DNA of 39,080 nt, from contig JAFXMP010000319.1 in assembly GCA_017530275.1 (NCBI GenBank), positions 1 to 39,080 on the forward strand. The letters run 5' to 3'. Below the pieces are notes generated by a model, which saw nothing but the letters and a program-made list of their open reading frames with translations, did not search any database and had not been told where the DNA came from. Positions 8,766-17,952 of the stretch are shown here, in pieces. Both the position numbers and the translations under genes were made by a program. This stretch comes from Clostridia bacterium (GTDB lineage: Bacteria; Bacillota_A; Clostridia; Christensenellales; Aristaeellaceae). Within the stretch, counting starts at the first letter, position 1. Each line of letters begins with the position of its first letter.

Positions 8766-10208
8766 ATGGCCAAGGAAAAGAAACAGGAATTCGTACAGCA
8801 CATTACCCCCCGGGACGAGAATTTCTCCCAGTGGTATACCGACGTGGTGACCCAGACCGACCTTATGGACTATACCCCCGTGCGCGGCTGCATGGCCTTG
8901 AAGCCTTATGGCAACCGCATCTGGGAACTGATCCATGAGCAGCTGGACGCCATGTTCAAGGAAACGGGCCACGAAAACGTGTCCATGCCCATGCTGATCC
9001 CCGAATCTCTGCTGCTCAAGGAAGCCGACCACGTGGAGGGCTTCGCCCCCGAAGTGGCCTGGGTCACCCAGGGCGGCACGGAAAATCTCCAGGAACGGCT
9101 GGCCGTGCGTCCCACCAGCGAAACCATTTTCTGCACCATGTTTTCCAAATGGGTGCAGAGCTACCGCGACCTGCCCCTCAAGTACAACCAATGGTGCTCT
9201 GTGATGCGCTGGGAAAAGACCACCCGCCCCTTCCTGCGCACGGCGGAATTCTGGTGGCAGGAGGGCCACACCGTCCACGCCACCGCCGAGGAAGCGGAGG
9301 AAGAAACCCAGATGATGCTGAACGTGTACAAAACGTTCTGCGAAAAGAATTTGGCCATCCCCGTGTTCGCGGGCCAGAAATCCGATAAGGAAAAGTTCGC
9401 CGGGGCCCGGGCCACCTATTCCGTGGAAGCCATGATGCAGGACGGCAAGGCGCTGCAGGCGGGCACCAGCCACAACTTCGGCACCAACTTCGCCGTGCCC
9501 TTCAATATCCAATACCTGAGCAAGGACAGCAAGCTGGAATACTGCCACGAAACCAGTTGGGGCGTTTCCACCCGCCTGATCGGGGCCATCATCATGACCC
9601 ACGGCGACGAACGCGGCCTCAAGCTGCCCCCCATGATCGCGCCATTCCAGGCGGTGATCCTGCCCATCGCGGCCCACAAGGGCGGCGTGATGGAAAAGTG
9701 CGAAGAAGCGTATAACGCCCTCAAGGCCGCCGGTATCCGCGTGAAGCTGGACGACCGGGACAACGTTTCTCCCGGCTGGAAGTTCAACGAATGGGAGCTC
9801 AAGGGCGTGCCCGTCCGCGTGGAAATCGGCCCCAAGGACATTGAAAACGGCGTTGCCACCGTCATGCGCCGGGATACCTTTGAAAAGAGCGCTATTTCCC
9901 TTGACAATCTGGCGGAAGAACTGAAAAAACTGCTGGACGATATTCAGCAGAACATGTTCAAGATCGCCGACGAGTTCCGCCTGTCCCACACCAAGGACGT
10001 GCACACCTATGATGAACTGAAAGCGCAGGTGGAGGGCGGCTATGCCCGCGCTATGTGGTGCGGCGACCGGGCCTGCGAGGACAAGATCAAGGAGGAAACC
10101 AACGCCACCTCCCGCAATATGCCCTTCGACCAGACTCCCTTCGGCGATACCTGCGTCTGCTGCGGCCGGAAAGCTAATAAAGTGATGTACTTCGCCAAAG
10201 CTTATTGA
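8766..10208 (+). CDS. proS: Prolyl-tRNA synthetase, short (archaeal/eukaryotic-like) type
   Basis: This enzyme charges tRNA-Pro with proline in the cytoplasm. The 480-residue form lacks the editing insertion of the long bacterial type and has a C-terminal extension ending in KVMYFAKAY, typical of the ProS class found in archaea, eukaryotes and many Firmicutes. Class II motifs are visible: RPTSETIF (near 118), RWEKTTRPFLRTAEFWWQEG (near 148-167) and the C-terminal Cys residues CGDRACEDKI and CVCCGRKA, possibly zinc-binding. ATG 8766 was chosen because GGAGGTG precedes it directly after the T-box terminator. The longer in-frame reading from 8319 runs through the leader and is not real. Confidence 0.96.
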   Translation: MAKEKKQEFVQHITPRDENFSQWYTDVVTQTDLMDYTPVRGCMALKPYGNRIWELIHEQLDAMFKETGHENVSMPMLIPESLLLKEADHVEGFAPEVAWVTQGGTENLQERLAVRPTSETIFCTMFSKWVQSYRDLPLKYNQWCSVMRWEKTTRPFLRTAEFWWQEGHTVHATAEEAEEETQMMLNVYKTFCEKNLAIPVFAGQKSDKEKFAGARATYSVEAMMQDGKALQAGTSHNFGTNFAVPFNIQYLSKDSKLEYCHETSWGVSTRLIGAIIMTHGDERGLKLPPMIAPFQAVILPIAAHKGGVMEKCEEAYNALKAAGIRVKLDDRDNVSPGWKFNEWELKGVPVRVEIGPKDIENGVATVMRRDTFEKSAISLDNLAEELKKLLDDIQQNMFKIADEFRLSHTKDVHTYDELKAQVEGGYARAMWCGDRACEDKIKEETNATSRNMPFDQTPFGDTCVCCGRKANKVMYFAKAY

Positions 10209-10225
10209 TCCACAAAATAGATTAA

Positions 10226-10266
10226 AGGCCCTGCCGGGATTTTACTTCTCCGGCAGGGCCTTTTTG
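10226..10266. terminator. Intrinsic terminator between convergent proS and PHP genes
   Basis: A 12-bp stem (AGGCCCTGCCGG at 10226-10237, CCGGCAGGGCCT at 10250-10261) is followed by TTTTT on the plus strand. On the minus strand the stem is followed by only a weak T-stretch, so it may end both converging transcripts, but best the proS one. Confidence 0.9.
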
Positions 10267-10273
10267 ACCGCGG

Positions 10274-10984
10274 TTATTCTGTTATCGGGGGCTTCTGCTT
10301 ATATACCACCAGCGCCTTGCCCTGGCGGATGAAATCGCACAGCTCCCGGTAATCGGCGGGTTTTTCATCAAACGCTACAAAAGCGCGCCCCGCATCCTCG
10401 GTCCGGTGGGAATCGGAACCGGCGGTCCAGGGCTTGCCCTCCCGCAGAGCCAGCTCCTGGGCTTTTATGTTGAAGATTTCCTGGCTGTTGCCGTAATTGA
10501 ACACCTCAATGGCGTCGATGGGCAGACCGGGCCGCTCGATGCCGGGATGGGCGATATAATGCGCCTCCCGGTAGGGATGGGCGCGGATCACGATGCCGCC
10601 CAGGGCGTGCACCGTATCGCACAGGTATTCGATGCTCCATTTGTCGCAGTTTTCTAATTCATGATAGAGATTTTCGGGCTTTAGCCCCAGCAGCAGATAG
10701 TCTTCCCCGTTGCCGCCCAGATGGGTGTATTCCACGCCGAAATACACGGGCAGGCCCAATTCGTCGCCAGCCTCCTTGGCGGCATAATAGCCCCGCAGGT
10801 ACACGTCTATTTTTTCTTTCCAGGTTTCCGGGTCGTTGGCATAGGAATTGCCGTTGATGAAATGATCTGTGATCACAACGCCCGAGAAACCTTTGTCATA
10901 GTAGGCTTTTACCATATCCCGGGCAGGGGATCTGCCGCATTTGCTTGTTTCGGCGGTATGCATGTGCAATTCGTAAGAATACAT
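10274..10984 (-). CDS. PHP-domain metal-dependent phosphoesterase
   Basis: The 236-residue protein has PHP-superfamily metal ligands in order: ELHMHTAE (His-X-His, near residues 5-12), VITDHF near 36, GVEYTH near 85, RAHPYREAHY near 135 and GSDSHR near 192. Such proteins hydrolyse small phosphomonoesters, like histidinol phosphatase or 3',5'-nucleotide phosphatase; the substrate here is unknown. I chose ATG 10984 behind GGAAAGGAA. The reading can extend to 11059, but that adds 25 residues without a ribosome site. It follows sfsA by 102 bp and may be read from the same transcript. Confidence 0.85.
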   Translation of the reverse strand: MYSYELHMHTAETSKCGRSPARDMVKAYYDKGFSGVVITDHFINGNSYANDPETWKEKIDVYLRGYYAAKEAGDELGLPVYFGVEYTHLGGNGEDYLLLGLKPENLYHELENCDKWSIEYLCDTVHALGGIVIRAHPYREAHYIAHPGIERPGLPIDAIEVFNYGNSQEIFNIKAQELALREGKPWTAGSDSHRTEDAGRAFVAFDEKPADYRELCDFIRQGKALVVYKQKPPITE

Positions 10985-11086
10985 GGAACATGTTCCTTTC
11001 CAATCAAAAATGGCGGACGGTTTTCCGGTCCGTCTGTTCAGTTCCACGTTTTTCTGCAATTTCCTGCAAGAAATCGGAAATATTGA

Positions 11087-11767
11087 TCATTCCAGCAGGA
11101 TCGGCATCGGGCTGCGCACCGTCATGCTGTCCGGGGTTACATCGCAATCGTAAGCCATCACCTGTACGCCCGCTTCCTTTGCGTGCAGCAGGGCTTCCTC
11201 AAAAGCGGGATGGGTTTTCCGGTTGGGGGCAAAGCAGGATACGCCCCGCATCTGGATCACGAACAGCACCGCCGCCCCATAGCCCGCCCGCAGGCAGTTT
11301 TCCAACTCCTTCAAATGCTTCACGCCCCGTTCCGTCGGCGCGTCGGGAAACAGGGCCAGGCCGTTTTCCTCCAAGGTTACGCCCTTGACCTCCACATAGA
11401 TTTTCTTCTCTCCCTGCTCTAAGTAAAAATCCAGCCGGGACGCGCCGAAAACTGCTTCAGGCCGCAGCAGGGTAAGCCCCGGAAACAGCCGGGGCAGGGC
11501 TTCCGCCGCCGCGTGGTTGGGGGCTTGGCTGTCCATATTGATATACAGCGGCCCCTTTTGAACGGCCACCAGATCGCAGCGGGTTTTCCGGCCTGGATTT
11601 TTCCCCACGGCCAGGGTCACTTCCGCGCCGGGAACCAGCAGTTCCGCGCACCGGCCTGTGTTTTTCACATGGCATATTTCGATACCGTTCTCCGTTTGAA
11701 CATGGGCGATGAATCGGTTGGGGCGGCGCAGGAACGTGCCGGTCAATACTTCATCATACAGCTTCAT
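11087..11767 (-). CDS. sfsA: SfsA family DNA/RNA nuclease-like protein
   Basis: SfsA was named as a sugar fermentation stimulation protein in E. coli; it has a nuclease-like fold and its real role is unsettled. The 226 residues show the family blocks FLRRPNRFIAHV, CHVKNTGRC, ELLVPGAEV, SRLDFYLE, KIYVEVKGVTLEENGLALFP and DAPTERGVKHLKEL. The Asp, Glu and Lys of the SRLDF and VEVKG strands form a PD-(D/E)XK-like site. I chose ATG 11767, 5 bases after the stop of the VWA gene, with AAGGAAAAGG in the end of that gene as ribosome site. It is therefore translationally linked to the VWA operon, an unexpected partner. Confidence 0.9.
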   Translation of the reverse strand: MKLYDEVLTGTFLRRPNRFIAHVQTENGIEICHVKNTGRCAELLVPGAEVTLAVGKNPGRKTRCDLVAVQKGPLYINMDSQAPNHAAAEALPRLFPGLTLLRPEAVFGASRLDFYLEQGEKKIYVEVKGVTLEENGLALFPDAPTERGVKHLKELENCLRAGYGAAVLFVIQMRGVSCFAPNRKTHPAFEEALLHAKEAGVQVMAYDCDVTPDSMTVRSPMPILLE

Positions 11768-11772
11768 GGGCT

Positions 11773-14418
11773 TTACATCCTTTTCCTTTTCTGCATGGTC
11801 TGCCACAGGGCGTTGGCGGTCTGCCCCTGCGCTTCCTTTGCGTCGGGCTGTTTCTTTTGCCGCTTTTCCTTGGGCTTAGCCTGCGCCGGTTCCGGGTTTT
11901 CCGGGCGGGCCAGCCATTTTTCCCAGGGCAGCCGCCGCTGGGCCGCATCCAGCACGAACAGGATAAGCGCAGCGATGGTCAGGGGCAGGGTCATATCAAA
12001 TCTTGTCCGGGCGGACTGGGAGACGGCGGAAAACAATGCTTCCGGCGTATCCACCATTGCGCCGCCGGACAGCACGGCCAATCTCTCCAGCGCGTCCCCG
12101 GCCGAAAACCGCAGATCGTATTCTTCGGAATAGGGTTTTACCGTACCGCCGTCCAGAGAGGCCAGCGTTTCCCCGTTTTCGCTGTAGCGCGCCGTTACCG
12201 CGTAAACGCCCGGCCCAGCGTCGGGAAGCGGGGCTTCGTAGGTATCCGGGGAGGCGGGGGAAAGGAGGACGGTTTGCTTTTCGCCGGTGGGGAGAATCAC
12301 CGTGGCTTCTGCCGCGCCTGATTCGCTGGCATCGGCATACGTATAGCGGATCAAGCCGTCTGATACGGTCATGCTGCCCGCCTGCTGACTGCCGGGGAGC
12401 GCGTAACTCAGGATGCCGCCGAAGAAAGCCGCTGCCTGATCCCATAGCAGGAATTGTTCCGACCACGCGCCGCCCAGGTCGCTGGTCCAGCAGATCACCC
12501 TGCCCGCGCCGTACTGCCACCAGGCGAGAATGGGTTCTTCCCGGTCGCTGATCAGGGCGACGGAAGCCTGGGGCTTTTCCGTGGTCCCCAAATAGCCGGA
12601 CAGCGAGGGAAACCCGTCAAAGTCCGTCAGAGCCCCGGTTTCCGTCACGATGGGCGTAAAGACCCGGTTCTGCACATACGCGCCGGAGAGCATCATGGTT
12701 TCCTTGGTAAAAATCTTGGGCACGCTGTCAAATTCATTAGCGGCCCAGGCCCGGCCGCCGCCGGTTTCCGCCATGGAAAGCAGCAGGTTTTCATTGGCCC
12801 CCGTGCCCACCGCCACGGTGGTGAGAGTGATGCCGTTTTCCGCCATGGCGCGGATCACTCCTTCAAAACCCTGGTCGCCAGGTTCGCCGTCGGTGAGGAA
12901 AATCACGTGTTTTTTCGCCGCGGCGCTCTGCTTCAGGGCTTCATATGCGGCGGTCAGGGGAGAATAAAAGGCGGTGCCCCCGCCGGGCCGGATGGTGCCG
13001 ATCAGGTTTTGAATGGCTGCCGTATCCTCCGCTTTTTGCAGCGGCACCACCCATTGGGCCGCGTCGTCAAAGGCGATCACGCCGATTTCATCCGTGGGCA
13101 GCAGCACTTCCGCCGCCCGGGCGGCAGCCTCCTTGGCTACTTCTAAGCGGGTGATGCCAAAGCGGCCCTCGGTCATGGAGCCGGATTTGTCCAGCGCTAA
13201 GATCAGCGCCAGGGAGGGAATGTCCAGGGTGGATTTTACATCCATGGTCACGGGGAGCATTTCTTCCAATCCGCTTCCCCGGTAAGCGCCCAGGGCATAG
13301 CTCTGATCCCCGCCGAACACAGCCAGCCCCCTGCCTGAAACGCGCACAGCGTCCCGCAGGGCGGAGACCTGGGCGTCGTTCAGGCTGTCTGCGTCCACAT
13401 TGCATAGAGCGATGGCGTGCCAGGTCCGCAGGCTTGCGGAGGTTTCGGGAAGCGCCTGCGCGGAGAGCACGTCGCACGCCATCCCCGCCGCGGTCAGCAG
13501 CTTTTTCAGTTCAGCCCCAGCCCCCGCTTTCCCTTCCGCGATCAGGATGCGGGGCGTGCCCTGTACGGCCATATACGCGCCCATGCGGTTGTTGGCGCTC
13601 ACCCCGTCGCCGGACAGCAGGATCTGGGCTTCATAGGCGATGACTCCGGAGGACGAGGCAATATCGGAGAATACGAAGGTATTTTCCCCCTTACGGAGCG
13701 TCACGTCCCGGGAAACCGATAAATCGCGGTTGGCAAACAGCAGCAGGGTCGCTTCCCCGCTGACTGTGCTGTCCACCGTAACATGGACGGAAACGCGCTG
13801 GCCCTCATAAGCCAGAGATGGAACAGATACCCTTGATACTTGGGCGTCGGCTTTTGCGCTTTCTTCAAGGACCAGGATGGAAACGGGAACGCCCCTTTCG
13901 ATGAGCGCGCCGGCTTCCGCTTCCCCGATCTGTCCATCTGTGATCACGGCCACGGATCCTGCGGCGTCGGAGGGCAGCAAAGCCCCCGCCAGGGAAAGCG
14001 CATCCGTTAAGTCGCTTCCGCTGGGGTCCACCGGAGAAGCGATGCCGTTCAGCGGTCCTTTGCGGCCCAAAGGCGTTTCCACCATGGCATTCTTCCCGAA
14101 AGCGATCACGCCGGTTTTCTGCCCCTCCGGCGCGGCGCTGACAGCGTCGTTGGCCGCTTGCAAGATGGCGTCCTGTTCATCGGACGCGGAAGCGGAAACG
14201 TCGATCAGCAAAAACGCCGCCCGTTCCCCGGAAAAACCGGAAACGGAAAAGGAGCATACGGCCAAGGCGCACAAAACGGCGATAACAGTGTGCAGGATCA
14301 GGGACAGTTTTGCTTTTCTTTTTTTTGCCGGATACTTTTTCAGCCACCATACGATCGCCCCCGCAATCAAGGCGGTCAGTACAGCCAGCAGGACCGGATA
14401 CTCAATACGCGCCCACAC
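11773..14418 (-). CDS. Membrane VWA-domain protein with amidotransferase-like domain
   Basis: The 881-residue protein has two N-terminal membrane segments (near 8-26 and 40-58). A first VWA-like domain (near 65-200) carries DVSAS as a degenerate MIDAS. It is followed by a beta-sandwich part, a class I glutamine-amidotransferase-like segment (near 280-385, no catalytic Cys recognised) and a full VWA domain with MIDAS DKSGSM (near 405), GGGTAFYSP and FLTDGEPGD. A C-terminal membrane segment (LPLTIAALILFVLDAA, near 825) ends in a basic cytoplasmic tail. This is the large VWA protein usually found next to MoxR/DUF58/BatA. The start is GTG 14418, ten bases after AGGAGGG, overlapping the upstream gene by 17 bases. 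Confidence 0.88.
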   Translation of the reverse strand: MWARIEYPVLLAVLTALIAGAIVWWLKKYPAKKRKAKLSLILHTVIAVLCALAVCSFSVSGFSGERAAFLLIDVSASASDEQDAILQAANDAVSAAPEGQKTGVIAFGKNAMVETPLGRKGPLNGIASPVDPSGSDLTDALSLAGALLPSDAAGSVAVITDGQIGEAEAGALIERGVPVSILVLEESAKADAQVSRVSVPSLAYEGQRVSVHVTVDSTVSGEATLLLFANRDLSVSRDVTLRKGENTFVFSDIASSSGVIAYEAQILLSGDGVSANNRMGAYMAVQGTPRILIAEGKAGAGAELKKLLTAAGMACDVLSAQALPETSASLRTWHAIALCNVDADSLNDAQVSALRDAVRVSGRGLAVFGGDQSYALGAYRGSGLEEMLPVTMDVKSTLDIPSLALILALDKSGSMTEGRFGITRLEVAKEAAARAAEVLLPTDEIGVIAFDDAAQWVVPLQKAEDTAAIQNLIGTIRPGGGTAFYSPLTAAYEALKQSAAAKKHVIFLTDGEPGDQGFEGVIRAMAENGITLTTVAVGTGANENLLLSMAETGGGRAWAANEFDSVPKIFTKETMMLSGAYVQNRVFTPIVTETGALTDFDGFPSLSGYLGTTEKPQASVALISDREEPILAWWQYGAGRVICWTSDLGGAWSEQFLLWDQAAAFFGGILSYALPGSQQAGSMTVSDGLIRYTYADASESGAAEATVILPTGEKQTVLLSPASPDTYEAPLPDAGPGVYAVTARYSENGETLASLDGGTVKPYSEEYDLRFSAGDALERLAVLSGGAMVDTPEALFSAVSQSARTRFDMTLPLTIAALILFVLDAAQRRLPWEKWLARPENPEPAQAKPKEKRQKKQPDAKEAQGQTANALWQTMQKRKRM

Positions 14419-16087
14419 GGCGGCTGATCCCTCCTTCCAAAAGCAGCAGCAAAAAAGCGGCCAGCAGCAGCCAGCGGGTGATTTCCCTGCGGCCTGTAAT
14501 CGTGCGCGTTTCAGATTGCCCCAAAGAAGGGGCCGCTTCGCGCACGTCGCTTTCCGAAAAGTCCATGGTCAGGGCAAAGGGCGTTTCGCCTTCCGCTGTG
14601 CGCAGGATGTACAGCCCCGCTTCTTCCGTATCGGCAAACAGGCTGTTTTCGCTGATTTCGATCCTGCGCCCGCTGGGCGTTTCCACAGTGCCCGCCGCGT
14701 GAAGATTCATTTTCTGCCCGCAAATTCCATCCGAAACGCCGGAGGAGGGAGGACATAAGTATTGAAGGATATTCTGGATCATAATCGGAAAATCATATTT
14801 CAGCGGCAGGTTGCTGTCGTGGGGATCAAAGCCCAGCGCCACCCAGTCCGGGCCGAACGCGCCGACTGTATCCTCCCCGCAGCGCAGAAAGGGCGTGCCG
14901 CCGGAAAGAGATCGGTACTGCTTGAAAGCCGTATCGTCCAGGGACAGGTGGCGTGTCAGGGCGTCCGCGCCGGGAACGATGGATAAGGCGCTCTCCGGTG
15001 TTTTTACCGTTCCTGCCGGAAGATCGGGCAGTTCGGGCGACCGGGAAAAAATCACTTCGCCGCTTTCCCGAATGTACAGGTCGGCGTGGGAAATGCCGTT
15101 CCAATCCGACTGGTCCGCCCGAAGCAAATGCACGTTGGAACGCAGCGCCAGGGCGTGTTCCAGGAAAGTATCGTTTCCATCCAATACAATGACTGTTTCC
15201 CCGTCTTCCCGGAGAATGTGGTAAACGGCGTCGTCCGAGGAAACGGCGTCCCCATCCGTCAGGCGCACGCAGAGAACAGCCGCGTTTTCCGGCACGGAAA
15301 ACCGCACGGACACCGTTTCACCCGCTTCGGCTGAAAAACGCCGGGCGTCGCACAGCGCGCCGTCCGCAGTACATTCCGCCGTGAATTCACCGGCGTTTCC
15401 GTAGTTGGCGATGCGCGCCACCGCCGCGCCGCCTAAAGCGGCCAGGGAAAGGACGGCCCTGTTTTCCGCGCCACCGGCACAGTTCACCGCCTCCACGCCG
15501 GGAGAGGGTACATAGGTATCGGAATAAACGATCACCCACACACCACTCAGTTCCTCATTCATGGCGCGGGCCAGGGAAAGGGATGCTGTCAGGTCCCCGG
15601 CGGTATTGCCGGGCGCGATGCTGTTCAGCGCTTCCCGAGCCAGGGTGCGGTCTGTGGAACGGGACAAAAGCTGCCTGGTCTCGCTGCCCGCCGTCAGGAT
15701 GGTCAATGGCGCTTTCGGGGAAAGCGCGGCGATTTCATTTTTCGCCTGTTCCACGGCAGCTTCCATGCGGGTTTTCCCGTTTTCTTTCGCCTGCATGCTG
15801 GCGGAGCAGTCAAAGATCATCACCGTTTCGCCCGCAATTTGTCCCCCGATGGCGGGCCGCGTAAGGGCCAGGGCCAGCAGCAGGGCGATCAGCAATTGCA
15901 GCAGCATCAGCGGGTTTTTCTTTAGGCGCTGAAAGGGATGGGCCGCGTTCAGGTCCTGAACCGTCCTGCGCCACAGCAGAGTGGAGGAAACGTGGGTTTC
16001 CACATATTTGCGGCGCAGGAAATAAAGCGCCAGCACCGCCGCAGGCGCGAGAAAAGCGAGGACACCCCAGGGCTGCAAAAACTCCAT
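14402..16087 (-). CDS. BatA-type membrane protein with VWA domain
   Basis: The 561 residues begin with the BatA N-terminal membrane unit: a first segment at about 5-25 (PWGVLAFLAPAAVLALYFLR) and a second at about 60-78. A VWA domain with MIDAS DCSAS follows (near residues 94-98), then two beta-sandwich parts and a final membrane segment (near 535-553). The domains lie outside the cell membrane between the two anchors. Proteins of this class work with MoxR ATPases as a membrane-bound metal-dependent adaptor. ATG 16087 follows AAGGAGC and lies 12 bases after the DUF58 gene. Confidence 0.88.
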   Translation of the reverse strand: MEFLQPWGVLAFLAPAAVLALYFLRRKYVETHVSSTLLWRRTVQDLNAAHPFQRLKKNPLMLLQLLIALLLALALTRPAIGGQIAGETVMIFDCSASMQAKENGKTRMEAAVEQAKNEIAALSPKAPLTILTAGSETRQLLSRSTDRTLAREALNSIAPGNTAGDLTASLSLARAMNEELSGVWVIVYSDTYVPSPGVEAVNCAGGAENRAVLSLAALGGAAVARIANYGNAGEFTAECTADGALCDARRFSAEAGETVSVRFSVPENAAVLCVRLTDGDAVSSDDAVYHILREDGETVIVLDGNDTFLEHALALRSNVHLLRADQSDWNGISHADLYIRESGEVIFSRSPELPDLPAGTVKTPESALSIVPGADALTRHLSLDDTAFKQYRSLSGGTPFLRCGEDTVGAFGPDWVALGFDPHDSNLPLKYDFPIMIQNILQYLCPPSSGVSDGICGQKMNLHAAGTVETPSGRRIEISENSLFADTEEAGLYILRTAEGETPFALTMDFSESDVREAAPSLGQSETRTITGRREITRWLLLAAFLLLLLEGGISRRVGAY

Positions 16088-16099
16088 GCTTTCTGCTCC

Positions 16100-16951
16100 T
16101 TATGATAAGATATCGGCTTTGAGGAACGCGCGGATCAGCGTATCTTCGATGCTTTCCCCGCTGTCCAGCAGCACGCAGGGTACGTTTTGCCGGTGGCAGT
16201 TGCCCTGCACCTGCTGCAAAAATTCGTTCAGGCGTTTTTCGTACTGCCGCAGGGTTTCCCCATCGGCTGAAAGATCCAGCGGCGTCCCGCCTTCTTCGTC
16301 GGTCAGGCGGACAGAACCGGAAAACGCCGGGCGAAGCTCCTCTGGGCTCATGACCTGCACGGCGCAGGTTTCCTGCCCCCGGTAGCGCAAAGCTGCCAAA
16401 GCGGCATTTCCCGCGTCCTCAACCAGAAAATCGCTGATCAACAGGGTCATGCCCTTGGGACAGGGGTCCAGCCGCCGGATAGATAAGGCAAGATCAGCCT
16501 GCCCTTTTGGCGAATAATCCGCGATATAAGCGGACAGACGCGGGTAATCCCGCCTGCCCGTTCCAAAAGCGCAGGAAACAGGACCATCCTTTGTTGCGAT
16601 GGCTGCGCGCACCCGGTCCCCGCCCCCTAAAGCCGCGTAAGCAAAGGCTTCGGCGATGCTTTGGGCGGCGGGCCACTTTTCCGCCATGGAAGCGCTTCCA
16701 TCCAGCAGTACGGTGATCATGGCTTCCTGCTCTTCCATGAAGAGCTTGAGGAACAGCTTATCGAACCGGGCGTAGGCGTTCCAATCGATGCGGCGAATAT
16801 CGTCGCCCGGCGCGTATTCCCGAAAATCGGAAAACTCCGCCGACGTGCCAAGCATACGGGATTTTCGTGCTCCGCCCGATCCGCCCCGAGCGCGGGAACG
16901 CAGCGCGGGCCGCAGGGTATCCAGCCGGTGGAGGAAAGCTTCACTGAGCAT
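16100..16951 (-). CDS. DUF58 domain protein (VWA-like)
   Basis: The 283 residues carry the DUF58 signature: SAEFSDFREYAPGDDIRRID followed by WNAYARFDKLFLKLFMEEQE (near 37-76). A VWA-like fold follows, with the MIDAS-like LLDGSASM near residue 83. It has no membrane segment, so it is cytoplasmic, unlike many DUF58 proteins. In characterised systems this family partners MoxR AAA+ ATPases. The start ATG 16951 overlaps the end of moxR by 11 bases, implying coupled translation. Confidence 0.92.
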   Translation of the reverse strand: MLSEAFLHRLDTLRPALRSRARGGSGGARKSRMLGTSAEFSDFREYAPGDDIRRIDWNAYARFDKLFLKLFMEEQEAMITVLLDGSASMAEKWPAAQSIAEAFAYAALGGGDRVRAAIATKDGPVSCAFGTGRRDYPRLSAYIADYSPKGQADLALSIRRLDPCPKGMTLLISDFLVEDAGNAALAALRYRGQETCAVQVMSPEELRPAFSGSVRLTDEEGGTPLDLSADGETLRQYEKRLNEFLQQVQGNCHRQNVPCVLLDSGESIEDTLIRAFLKADILS

Positions 16952-17930
16952 AGCGCTTTTCCACTTCCTCCATGAGCGTTTTGATCACCTGCTCCACGCT
17001 GACGCCGTCGGCCAGCGCGTCAAAATTCAGCGCCAGGCGGTGGCGCAGGCAGGCGGGAGCCACAAAACGGATATCCTCGTAAGCCACGTTGTAGCGCCCC
17101 TGGTTCAGAGCCCGCACACGGGCCAGTTCGATCATGGCCTGGGCCGCACGGGGGCTGGCTCCGAAGCGGATATACCGGCGGGTGATCTCCGGGGCGTTTT
17201 CATCGTCCGGGTGGGTGGCCAAAAGCAGGTGCAGGGCAAAATCCTGCACCGCCTGGGCCAGGGGCACCTGCCGGGCGATGGCACGGAGGGAAAGAATTTT
17301 ATGGCCATCCGCTACGGGCTGGGCCTGGGCGTCCTCCTGCTTCACGGTCATGTCCATGATCTGGTGCAAATCGTTAAGCGATGGGAAAGGCACGTTGATC
17401 TTGATCAGAAAGCGGTCCAGCTGCGCTTCCGGCAGGGGATAGGTGCCCTCCTGCTCCACGGGGTTCTGGGTGGCCAGCACGAAGTAAGGCTCGGGAAGCG
17501 CTCTGGTTTCTCCAGCCACGGTGACGTGATGCTCCTGCATGGCTTCCAGCAGGGCGGACTGGGTTTTGGGCGTGGCACGGTTGATTTCGTCCGCCAGCAC
17601 GATGGAAGCGAACAGCGGACCCGGCTGGAAGGAAAAAGCGCTGCCTGAATCCGTTTTCACCACGATGTTGGTGCCCGTGATATCGGCGGGCATCAGATCG
17701 GGGGTAAACTGGATGCGGGAAAAGGGAAGGGACAGGGCGTGAGATAAAGCGCGAACCAGCCGCGTTTTGCCTAAGCCCGGCACGCCCTCCAGCAGCACAT
17801 TGCCCCCGGCCACCACCGCCATGAGCAAATGCTCCACCACGTCCTCCTGACCCACGATCTCTTTTTTCAGTTCCTGCCGGATACTGTCAAAGTCCTTTGC
17901 AAAATCCTGTATTTCCTGCTGTGAAAGCAT
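16941..17930 (-). CDS. MoxR-family AAA+ ATPase
   Basis: The 329 residues contain Walker A GVPGLGKT (near 44-51), Walker B VLADEINRA (near 110), sensor 1 LATQNPVEQEGTYPLPEAQLD split over residues 148-168, the arginine-finger region and a C-terminal lid with ASPRAAQAMI. MoxR proteins act as chaperone-like ATPases that remodel or load partners, typically the VWA and DUF58 proteins encoded beside them. ATG 17930 follows AAGGAG. The next gene starts inside its end, and the coiled-coil gene ends 22 bp upstream. Confidence 0.95.
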   Translation of the reverse strand: MLSQQEIQDFAKDFDSIRQELKKEIVGQEDVVEHLLMAVVAGGNVLLEGVPGLGKTRLVRALSHALSLPFSRIQFTPDLMPADITGTNIVVKTDSGSAFSFQPGPLFASIVLADEINRATPKTQSALLEAMQEHHVTVAGETRALPEPYFVLATQNPVEQEGTYPLPEAQLDRFLIKINVPFPSLNDLHQIMDMTVKQEDAQAQPVADGHKILSLRAIARQVPLAQAVQDFALHLLLATHPDDENAPEITRRYIRFGASPRAAQAMIELARVRALNQGRYNVAYEDIRFVAPACLRHRLALNFDALADGVSVEQVIKTLMEEVEKRYAQ

Positions 17931-17952
17931 GTTTTCGCACTCCTTATTTCCT

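Noticed and set aside
8427..10004. A 525-codon open frame on the minus strand, antisense to proS
   Set aside because: It covers proS and its T-box leader and has no ribosome site or family signature. It is a shadow frame.
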